From the NCBI GenBank assembly GCA_903885855.1, contig CAISKG010000132.1, positions 1 to 5,007 on the forward strand: a stretch of 5,007 nt of DNA, read 5' to 3'. The notes beneath the pieces are model-generated. The model saw only the letters and a list, made by a program, of their open reading frames with translations. It ran no database searches and had not been told where the DNA came from. Every line of letters starts with the position of its first letter. Position 1 is the first letter of the stretch. Origin of the DNA: an uncultured Planctomycetaceae bacterium (GTDB taxonomy: Bacteria; Planctomycetota; Planctomycetia; Pirellulales; UBA1268). A program made the translations under genes and the position numbers. Shown piece after piece: positions 1 through 5,007 of this stretch.

Positions 1-2172
1 CGCTACGACAACCTCCTCAAGGAGACGGTCTTCGCCGCCACGCGGAAGGTGCGCGAGTCGCTGGGGCGCGGCGACTGGTGCGTGAGCGTGTTCCGCGACA
101 ACTCCGGCGTGGTGCGCTTCGACGGCGACCACGACGTGTGCATCAAGGTGGAGACGCACAACCACCCCTCCGCGATCGAGCCCTACGGCGGCGCCGCCAC
201 CGGCCTCGGCGGCGTGATCCGCGACGTCCTCGGCACCGGCCTGGGGGCGCGGCCGATCGCCAACCTCGACGTGTTCTGCGTCGGCGAGCCCGACACCCCC
301 GCCGCCGACATCCCCCCCGGCGTCATTCCCCCGCGCCGCCTCCTCGACGGCGTGGTCGCCGGGGTGCGCGACTACGGCAACCGGATGGGGATTCCCACGA
401 TCGCCGGCGCGGTGGCCTACCATCCGGGGTACGTCTGCAATCCGTTGGTGTTCTGCGGGACGGTGGGGATCATGCCGCGCTCCTCGGCGGAGTCGGCCGT
501 GGCCCGCGGCGATCTGGTGGTGGTGGCGGGGGGGCGCACCGGCCGCGACGGCATCCACGGCGCCACCTTCTCGAGCATCGAGCTCTCGAGCGAGAGCGAG
601 ACGCAGTCGGGGGGGGCGGTGCAGATCGGCCACGCCATCCACGAGAAGATGCTGCTGGAATTCGTCCTCGAGGCGGCGCGGCAGGGGCTGTTCCACGCCA
701 TCACCGACTGCGGCGCCGGCGGGCTGTCGAGCGCCGTGGGCGAGATGGGGGCGACGCTCGGCGCCAGGGTCGACCTCGACCGGGTGCCGCTGAAGTACGA
801 CGGCCTGTCGGCCACCGAGGTGTGGATCTCGGAGGCGCAGGAACGGATGGTGCTCGCGGTCGCGCCGGGCGACTGGGCAGCGCTCGCGCGGATCGCCGCC
901 GACGAGGGGGTGGAGGCGACCGCCATCGGCACCTTCACCGGCGACGGCCGGCTGGAGCTGCGCTGGCAGGGCACCGTCGTCGGCGACCTCGACTGCCACT
1001 TCCTCCACGAGGGGCGCCCCCGGCAGCGGCTCCGCTCGCACCACCGCGCCGCGGCGCCCGCCGCCGCCGTCTGGAACGCCGCCGGCGCCGCCCCCGGGGA
1101 CGTGCTGCCGCGGATCCTCGCCGCGCCCGACGTGGCGAGCAAGGAATGGATCGTGCGCCAGTACGACCACGAGGTGCAGGGAGGGAGCGTCGTCAAGCCG
1201 CTCCTCGGCCCGGGGGAGGGGCCGGCCGACGCCACCGTGGTGCGCGGCGTGCTCGGGCGCGACCGGGGCATCGCGCTGGGGGTCGGCCTGCGGCACCGGA
1301 TCGGCCCGCTCGACCCCTGGCAGATGGCCGCCGGCGGGATCGTCGAGGCGGTGGCCAACGTGGTGGCGGCGGGGGCCGACCCGGACCGCGTCGCCCTGCT
1401 CGACAACTTCTGCTGGGGCGACACGCGGCGCCCCGAATCGCTCGGCACGCTCGTCGAGGCCTGCCGCGCCTGCCACGACGTGGCGGTGGATCTGGCCGCG
1501 CCGTTCGTCTCCGGCAAGGACAGCCTCAACAACGTCTTCGCCTGGACCGACCCCTCCGGCACGCCGCGCGAGATCTCCATCCCCCCCACGCTCCTGGCGA
1601 CGGCGATGGGGCAGGTCGACGACGTGCGGCGCGTGGTGACGCCCGACCTCAAGCGCTCCGGCGACCGGCTGGCGGTCGTGGGACTGACGCGCGACGAATG
1701 CGCCGGCAGCCAGCTCGAGCGTCTCGGGATCGTCACCGGAGGCCGGATCCCGTCGGTGCACGCGCCCTCCTGCCGGACGACCTTCCTGGCGATCGCGGCC
1801 GCGATCCGCTCCGGGGCCGTGCGCGCCTGCCACGACGTCTCCGACGGCGGGCTGCTCGCGGCGCTGGCGGAGATGGCGATCGGCGGATGCCTGGGGGCGA
1901 CGATCGACCTCGGGCGCGTCCCCACGCTCCTCTCCGGCGGCCAGGGACGCCACGCCGACCTCGCCATCGCCTTCTCCGAAACCCCCTGCCGCTTCCTCCT
2001 CGAGGTCGACGCCGACCGGTCCGCCGGCCTCGGCGAACACCTCGGCGCGGTGCCGTGGGCGTGGGTCGGGGACGTCACCGACCAGCCGTGGCTCTCGATC
2101 AAGGGCACCGCCGACACGCTCGAGCGCGTGGCGGTCGCCGACCTCGCCGCCGCGTGGCGGGCCCGCCGCTAG
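1..2172 (+). CDS. purL: Phosphoribosylformylglycinamidine synthase, PurL subunit (5'-truncated)
   Basis: This subunit makes FGAM from FGAR, ATP and ammonia in the cytoplasm (EC 6.3.5.3, step 4 of IMP synthesis); the ammonia comes from PurQ. The frame is open from base 1, so the gene starts upstream; a GTG at 49 is not credible as the start because conserved sequence (RYDNLLKETVFAATRK) precedes it. 723 residues are visible. Numbering from base 1, the nucleotide/Mg motif VETHNHPSAIEPYGGAATG begins near residue 50, GRTGRDGIHGATFS is at 178-191 and TDCGAGG at 235-241. A less conserved Arg/Ala-rich linker (about 335-370) leads into the second AIR-synthase-like half, with SGKDS at 504-508 and CHDVSDGG at 610-617. 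This is the expected duplicated ATP-binding plus C-terminal domain layout. The SEHC-type catalytic His motif and anything before it lie outside the window. The wording around HNHPS (DWCVSVFRDN before it, GTGLGARPIANLDVF after it) fits the long bacterial PurL type better than the roughly 740-residue Bacillus type. The gene ends in TAG and purQ follows closely. Confidence 0.96.
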   Translation, partial: RYDNLLKETVFAATRKVRESLGRGDWCVSVFRDNSGVVRFDGDHDVCIKVETHNHPSAIEPYGGAATGLGGVIRDVLGTGLGARPIANLDVFCVGEPDTPAADIPPGVIPPRRLLDGVVAGVRDYGNRMGIPTIAGAVAYHPGYVCNPLVFCGTVGIMPRSSAESAVARGDLVVVAGGRTGRDGIHGATFSSIELSSESETQSGGAVQIGHAIHEKMLLEFVLEAARQGLFHAITDCGAGGLSSAVGEMGATLGARVDLDRVPLKYDGLSATEVWISEAQERMVLAVAPGDWAALARIAADEGVEATAIGTFTGDGRLELRWQGTVVGDLDCHFLHEGRPRQRLRSHHRAAAPAAAVWNAAGAAPGDVLPRILAAPDVASKEWIVRQYDHEVQGGSVVKPLLGPGEGPADATVVRGVLGRDRGIALGVGLRHRIGPLDPWQMAAGGIVEAVANVVAAGADPDRVALLDNFCWGDTRRPESLGTLVEACRACHDVAVDLAAPFVSGKDSLNNVFAWTDPSGTPREISIPPTLLATAMGQVDDVRRVVTPDLKRSGDRLAVVGLTRDECAGSQLERLGIVTGGRIPSVHAPSCRTTFLAIAAAIRSGAVRACHDVSDGGLLAALAEMAIGGCLGATIDLGRVPTLLSGGQGRHADLAIAFSETPCRFLLEVDADRSAGLGEHLGAVPWAWVGDVTDQPWLSIKGTADTLERVAVADLAAAWRARR

Positions 2173-2209
2173 CCGCCCCCCGTCCCCGACCGCAGTCCGT
2201 CCGTCGTCC

Positions 2210-2213
2210 AGGA
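2210..2213 (+). promoter_or_regulatory. Weak Shine-Dalgarno for purQ
   Basis: An AGGA lies 9 bases before the ATG at 2223. It is the only purine-rich stretch near the start in the otherwise C-rich 50-base gap between purL and purQ. It supports the chosen purQ start, which cannot be fixed by an upstream stop because that frame is open far back into purL. Nothing in the gap resembles a terminator or a strong promoter, so purL and purQ are probably co-transcribed. Confidence 0.4.
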
Positions 2214-2222
2214 TGCCGCCCC

Positions 2223-2990
2223 ATGCTCTCCCCCCGCGCCCTCGTCCTCCGCGCCCCCGGCACGAATTGCGACCTCGAGACGGCGCACGCCTTCGAGCGC
2301 GCCGGTGCCATCGCCCGGCGCGTGCACGTGCGCGCCCTCGCGCAGCGCCCCGCGATCGCCGACGACCACCAGATCCTCTGCATCCCCGGGGGCTTCTCCT
2401 ACGGCGACGACATCGCCAGCGGGCGCATCTTCGCCCTCGAGTTGACCTCCAGGCTGGGCGACCTGCTGGCCCGCTTCCGCGACCGGGGCGGCGTCATCCT
2501 CGGCATCTGCAACGGCTTCCAGGTGCTGATGCAGACCGGCATGCTCGTCGCCGACGCCTCCGGAGCGCCGCGCGCCACGCTCGCGCACAACACGTCGGGC
2601 CGGTTCGTCGACCGCTGGATCCACCTCCGCGCCCTTCCCGGGAAGTGCGTCTTCCTCCAGGGACTCGAGCAGGCCTTCGAGCTTCCGGTGGCCCACGGCG
2701 AAGGCCGCTTCCAGGCGCGCAGCGACGCCGATCTCGACGATCTGGAGCGGGCTGGCCGGCTCGTCCTCCGCTACGGCGCCGACGGCTCCGGCCGCACGAC
2801 GAATCCCAACGGCTCGGCGCGCGACGTGGCCGGCGTGTGCGACGACACGGGGCGCGTGTTCGGGCTCATGCCCCATCCGGAGCGGTTCATCGACGCCACC
2901 CAGCACCCGGCCTGGAACGGGCGGCTGGACGTGGGGCACTGCGGCGCGGGGCTGGCGATCTTCGCCAACGCCGTGAAGGTGGTGGCCTGA
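2223..2990 (+). CDS. purQ: Phosphoribosylformylglycinamidine synthase, PurQ glutaminase subunit
   Basis: This is a class I glutamine amidotransferase that hydrolyses glutamine and passes ammonia to PurL for FGAM formation. It has 255 residues, slightly longer than the roughly 227 of Bacillus PurQ. Visible motifs are the N-terminal RAPGTNCDLETAHAFERAG (10-28), the oxyanion-loop region IPGGFSYGDDIASG (54-67), the nucleophile elbow GICNGFQVL with Cys96 (TGC at 2508-2510), LPVAHGEGRF (154-163), and MPHPERF with the catalytic His218 and Glu220. The triad is therefore complete. HNTSGRF (122-128) and TNPNGSARDVAG (193-204) also resemble the glutaminase domain at the C-terminus of large single-chain PurL enzymes. 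The ATG at 2223 was chosen because family homology begins within a few residues of it and AGGA precedes it. The gene follows purL by 50 bases on the same strand, consistent with one operon and subunits made together. The stop is TGA. Confidence 0.97.
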   Translation: MLSPRALVLRAPGTNCDLETAHAFERAGAIARRVHVRALAQRPAIADDHQILCIPGGFSYGDDIASGRIFALELTSRLGDLLARFRDRGGVILGICNGFQVLMQTGMLVADASGAPRATLAHNTSGRFVDRWIHLRALPGKCVFLQGLEQAFELPVAHGEGRFQARSDADLDDLERAGRLVLRYGADGSGRTTNPNGSARDVAGVCDDTGRVFGLMPHPERFIDATQHPAWNGRLDVGHCGAGLAIFANAVKVVA

Positions 2991-3111
2991 CGGGGACGAC
3001 GCGGCGTTGACGCGCCCCTCCCTCCCCGCCTACCCTCCCCCCCCTTTCCCCGGCCGGTACCGGTCGCTCCCCGTCCGGCCCGGGCCGATCCCGCTCCTCC
3101 GGGGCCCCCGC
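2991..3111 (+). promoter_or_regulatory. Spacer with pyrimidine tract, possible Rho-type terminator region
   Basis: This is the gap between purQ and the next gene. Positions 3015-3051 are pyrimidine in 35 of 37 bases (the only purines are at 3028 and 3032) and include eight C in a row at 3037-3044. A transcript leaving purQ would be C-rich and G-poor here, which is the composition of Rho utilisation sites. The complementary strand carries six runs of three or more G, a G-quadruplex-prone pattern. Past the tract are the 10-base palindrome CCGGTACCGG (3054-3063) and a possible 5-bp stem (3082-3086 with 3103-3107) just before the next ATG; neither has a U-tract, so no intrinsic terminator is called. 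I see no recognisable promoter. The assignment is inference from composition only. Confidence 0.3.
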
Positions 3112-4065
3112 ATGGACCGGCGCTTCCGCGGCTGCCGCGGTCTCGTCCTCACCCTGGCGCTGGTCGCGCCGGGGTGCCTCTCCGCGCCGCTGCCGCGCGA
3201 CGCCGGGATGGTCGGCGAGGCCCCCGCGCGGGTGGGCGCGTTCGGCGGGACGCCGGCCCGGCCGGCGGCGTTCACGCTCCCGATGGAGGTGCTGTTCGTG
3301 CGCTGCGCCGACGATGCCGGCGCCGCGGTGGAGACGCTCTGGAGGGAGGTCGACGAGCAGGTGATCGACGACACCGTCCGGCGCCGGCTCGCCGCCAACG
3401 GCCTGCGCGCCGGCATCCTCCGCGGCGACCTGCCGGCCACCGTCCTGGCCGACACCGCCCCGCCCCTCTCCGCCGCCGACGACTCGACACCCTCCGTCGC
3501 CACGGCCACGGCCGACGCCGCGCCACCGGTGGTGCGCCAGGTGCTCCGACTCCTGCCCGGCCGCGAGAACGAGGTGGTGTCGCTGCGGTCGGTGCCGAAC
3601 CTCGTGGTGATGGAGCGCGACGACGACGGGCTCCACGGGGCGAGCTACTCCGACGCCCTGCCCCACTTCTCCGTGCGCGCCTGGCCCGGCGCCGACGGGC
3701 GCGTCCGGGTGGAACTGGTGCCGGTGATCCGCCACGGACCGGTGGAACGGAGCTGGGTCGGCGAGGAGGGGGTGTTCACCGTCGAGGCCGGCCAGCGCCG
3801 GCAGCTCCTCGAGAGCCTGCGCTGCACCGCGGAGGTGCCCGCCGACGCGATGCTGGTCGTCGGCGCCGCCGGCGACGCGGGCGCGACCGTCGGCGACGCG
3901 CTGTTCCGCCCGCGCGGAGCCGGGCCGAAGGAATGGCGTCTCCTCGCCATGCGCCCGATCGACCCGGCGGTCGACCCGATGTTCCGCCCGGGCGACGCCC
4001 CGGCGACGACCGGCGTCGCGGCGGCGCCCCGGGCCGCCGATGCGGCCGCCGCCGCGCCCCGCTGA
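3112..4065 (+). CDS. Exported, probable lipoprotein of unknown function
   Basis: I do not recognise a named family. From the ATG at 3112 it has 317 residues. The N-terminus looks like a signal peptide: Arg-rich start (MDRRFRGCR), hydrophobic core at 11-19 (LVLTLALVA), then APGC with Cys22 as a likely lipidation site. The lipobox is imperfect, with Ala and Pro where Leu and a small residue are usual. Two more conserved-looking blocks follow: PMEVLFVRC with an amphipathic stretch LWREVDEQVIDDTVRRRL (57-93) and NGLRAGI, and later RVRVELVPVIRHGPVERSW (about 197-215), a beta-rich region up to RLLAMRPI (276-283). A low-complexity Ala/Thr/Asp/Pro linker (about 109-139) separates them, and the C-terminus is Ala-rich. 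A TTG at 3007 would add 35 Pro/Arg-rich residues ahead of the signal peptide and is unlikely. No catalytic motif is seen. It may be a planctomycete-type envelope protein; that is a guess from style and from the SAF gene that follows. Confidence 0.72.
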   Translation: MDRRFRGCRGLVLTLALVAPGCLSAPLPRDAGMVGEAPARVGAFGGTPARPAAFTLPMEVLFVRCADDAGAAVETLWREVDEQVIDDTVRRRLAANGLRAGILRGDLPATVLADTAPPLSAADDSTPSVATATADAAPPVVRQVLRLLPGRENEVVSLRSVPNLVVMERDDDGLHGASYSDALPHFSVRAWPGADGRVRVELVPVIRHGPVERSWVGEEGVFTVEAGQRRQLLESLRCTAEVPADAMLVVGAAGDAGATVGDALFRPRGAGPKEWRLLAMRPIDPAVDPMFRPGDAPATTGVAAAPRAADAAAAAPR

Positions 4066-4122
4066 CCGCCGCAGTTCCCCCGGCCCGGCAGGGTGCTCCG
4101 GTCCCCGTCCGTCTGCCGGTCG

Positions 4123-4194
4123 GGCAATCTGCGTCGGCGCGGCAAGAAGAGCCTGTGCCACCGGTCGCCGTGGCGAAGGCGTTCCGATGTTGCC
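4123..4194 (+). other. Candidate structured RNA element in the 5' leader
   Basis: A multi-branched fold can be drawn by hand. GGCAA (4123-4127) pairs with TTGCC (4190-4194). CGTCGG (4132-4137) pairs with CCGATG (4184-4189) with one G-U pair, and a four-base bulge separates these two helices on the 5' side only. Inside are two small hairpins: GGC/GCC (4141-4143 with 4151-4153, a 7-base purine loop) and GCCAC/GTGGC (4157-4161 with 4170-4174). The element ends about 63 bases before the start codon at 4258, a typical riboswitch or leader position. It matches no RNA family I can name. GC-rich DNA gives many chance pairings, so this is a hypothesis only. Confidence 0.2.
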
Positions 4195-4247
4195 GATCGA
4201 ATGGGCGGGGAGTGCTCGGTCGCTCCCCCGGGCCCCACCGCCGCCTC

Positions 4248-4251
4248 GGAA
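4248..4251 (+). promoter_or_regulatory. Weak Shine-Dalgarno for the SAF-domain gene
   Basis: GGAA ends 6 bases before the ATG at 4258. It favours this start over the in-frame ATG at 4201, which has no purine-rich sequence in front of it and would add 19 residues unrelated to a membrane-anchor protein. Confidence 0.35.
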
Positions 4252-4257
4252 CAGCCC

Positions 4258-5007
4258 ATGCCTCCCTCGACACCCGACGCAGCGCGTGCGCCACGGCCCC
4301 GCCCGTTCACCGTGTTCGCCGCGGCGATCGTCGCCGGCACGGCCGTCGCCGTGGGCGTGAACGTCGTTCTCGACGCCCATCTCGCCCAGGCCCGCCCGCA
4401 GGTCGAGAGCGAGGTGATCCTCGTCGCGATGCGCGGCCTGCCGGCCGGGTCGCCGGTGACGGTATGGGACGTGGCCCTGCGCGACTGGCCGAAGGCGATG
4501 GTGCCGACGGCGGCCCTGCGTGTCAGCGACGATCTCGACGATCTGGTCGTCCGCCATCCGCTCCGCGAGGGGCAGCCGGTGCTGGCGACGCAGGTGGCCA
4601 GGGTGTCGTCCGGCGACGACGGCGAGGCGGAACGGCCCACCTGGTCGATCGTGTCCAGCACGGCCGCGGAGCGGGCCGCACCGGAGCAGGATCTGTGGGA
4701 TCCGGGCCCTCCGTCCCGCCCGACGGCAGCGCCCCGGCAGGCGCCCCCTGCCCCCGCCACCACTCCGGTGGCGAAGGTCGCGGCCACGCCGCCGCGGTCA
4801 CTCGAGGTCCAACCGGTGGTGGTGCCCTCCAGGGAGGTCGCCGCACCGGCGGCGCCGCCGCTGGCCGTCCCACCGGTGGCGGTCGCGCAGCCTGCCGCGC
4901 AACCTGTGACGCAGCCTCCCGCGCTCGGTCCGGTCGCGGTGCCCACCCCCGAACCGATCCTGGCCACGGTCCCGCCCGCCGCGACCGTCACGGCGCCGGT
5001 GGCGATC
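4258..5007 (+). CDS. SAF-domain protein, CpaB/RcpC-like (Flp/Tad pilus assembly type), 3'-truncated
   Basis: The frame runs to the window end without a stop; 250 residues are visible. After a Pro/Arg-rich start, residues 17-38 form one hydrophobic segment (FTVFAAAIVAGTAVAVGVNV and onward), a membrane anchor. A SAF domain follows at about 50-114: VILVAMRGLPAGSPVTVWDVAL, then RDWPKAMVP, and LREGQPVL closing it. The pattern of a periplasmic beta-clip with 'LPAGxPVT' and 'L.EGQPVL' is that of CpaB/RcpC, the protein that works with the secretin in Flp/Tad pilus assembly; related SAF domains occur in FlgA and in sialic acid synthases, which lack this N-terminal anchor layout. From about residue 115 the chain is low complexity, rich in Pro, Ala and Val, likely disordered, and any C-terminal domain lies beyond the window. 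The ATG at 4258 was chosen because the anchor follows directly and a weak GGAA precedes it. Neighbouring secretin, ATPase or prepilin genes would be expected downstream if the pilus role is right; none can be seen here. Confidence 0.78.
   Translation, partial: MPPSTPDAARAPRPRPFTVFAAAIVAGTAVAVGVNVVLDAHLAQARPQVESEVILVAMRGLPAGSPVTVWDVALRDWPKAMVPTAALRVSDDLDDLVVRHPLREGQPVLATQVARVSSGDDGEAERPTWSIVSSTAAERAAPEQDLWDPGPPSRPTAAPRQAPPAPATTPVAKVAATPPRSLEVQPVVVPSREVAAPAAPPLAVPPVAVAQPAAQPVTQPPALGPVAVPTPEPILATVPPAATVTAPVAI
4765..5007 (+). repeat. Degenerate PVxV-coding repeats in the SAF protein tail
   Basis: A 12-base unit of the form CCGGTGGCGGTC recurs in frame at 4765, 4813, 4873, 4930 and 4996, spaced 48, 60, 57 and 66 bases apart. 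It encodes PVAK, PVVV, PVAV, PVAV and PVAI. The sequence between copies is Pro/Ala/Gln-rich but not conserved, so these are short recurring motifs in a flexible linker and not a strict tandem array. The last copy runs to the window edge, so more may follow. Confidence 0.55.

Larger units (their letters stand above)
4066..4257 (+). other. Intergenic leader region upstream of the SAF-domain gene
   Basis: This 192-base gap holds no convincing gene. The frame is open throughout, but it would encode a short, very basic Arg/Ser-rich stretch with no recognisable domain. From about 4120 to 4200 the composition is less GC-rich than its neighbours (about two thirds G+C, counted over 4121-4200) and contains an unusual purine stretch (GGCAAGAAGAG at 4141-4151). 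Such a shift fits a promoter or transcribed leader. I could not find a convincing sigma-70 or sigma-54 promoter. Confidence 0.4.

Noticed and set aside
417..2117. Long minus-strand open frame opposite purL.
   Set aside because: It is fully antisense to a well-supported purL and its translation is Ser/Arg/Pro/Thr-rich with no domain.
78..2222. The purQ reading frame is open back to position 78, giving the appearance of a 970-residue protein.
   Set aside because: Before 2223 the translation is Arg/Pro-rich nonsense lying under purL. Homology to PurQ begins at the ATG at 2223. The open frame results from very high GC, which makes stop codons rare.
3054..3107. Palindrome CCGGTACCGG and a GGGCC/GGCCC stem before the ATG at 3112 as an intrinsic terminator.
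   Set aside because: Neither is followed by a T-run and such short GC stems are expected by chance at this base composition.
3007..3111. TTG at 3007 as the start of the lipoprotein gene.
   Set aside because: It would place 35 Pro/Arg-rich residues ahead of a normal-looking signal peptide that starts at the ATG at 3112, and the sequence there is the pyrimidine tract.
4171..4185. Sigma-54-like element TGGC then TTCC with near-correct spacing.
   Set aside because: The invariant GC of the -12 element is replaced by CC, so it fails the core consensus.
4192..4199. GCCGATCG resembles the FliA (sigma-28) -10 box GCCGATAA.
   Set aside because: It matches six of eight bases, but the -35 position (about 4173-4180) reads GCGAAGGC and lacks the TAAA core. 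Not enough for a promoter call.
4063..4257. The lipoprotein gene and the SAF gene are in the same frame, separated only by the TGA at 4063, suggesting read-through to a fusion.
   Set aside because: The 64 codons between are basic, Arg/Ser-rich and domain-less, and the SAF gene has its own N-terminal membrane anchor and start. In GC-rich DNA a gap with no stop is common.
2887..4991. Overlapping minus-strand open frames (2887-4557 and 3645-4991) opposite the lipoprotein and SAF genes.
   Set aside because: Both translations are low-complexity Gly/Arg/Ala-rich without motifs, while the + strand shows a signal peptide, a membrane anchor and a SAF domain.

Overview
The window looks like chromosomal DNA of a very GC-rich bacterium (about three quarters G+C by eye). 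A planctomycete is the most likely source. This is inferred from the long-form PurL, the style of the lipoprotein-like unknown gene and the SAF protein that follow; no marker gene proves it. All genes supported here lie on the + strand. Codon third positions are almost all G or C, so long open frames on the other frames and strand are expected by chance.

Positions 1-2990 are a purine biosynthesis pair: a 5'-truncated purL (FGAM synthase, synthetase subunit) followed after 50 bases by purQ (glutaminase subunit). Together they carry out step 4 of IMP synthesis: PurQ releases ammonia from glutamine and PurL uses it with ATP to convert FGAR to FGAM. The visible PurL resembles the long bacterial type, which may carry a PurS-like N-terminal region, but that part is outside the window.

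Positions 2991-3111 are a spacer with a striking pyrimidine tract (3015-3051). Its complement has six runs of three or more G, and its transcript would be C-rich and G-poor, so it could be a Rho loading site. Next is a gene for an exported, probably lipid-anchored protein of unknown function (3112-4065).

Positions 4066-4257 are a 192-base gap, somewhat less GC-rich than its surroundings, in which a multi-branched RNA fold can be drawn (4123-4194). It leads into the last gene (4258 to the window end, no stop reached): an N-terminal membrane anchor, a SAF domain of the CpaB/RcpC type found in Flp/Tad pilus systems, and a long Pro/Ala/Val-rich tail with a recurring PVxV motif. No mobile element, CRISPR array, tRNA or rRNA was seen. 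The window is mostly ordinary housekeeping sequence; the less explained parts are the unknown lipoprotein and the leader of the SAF gene.
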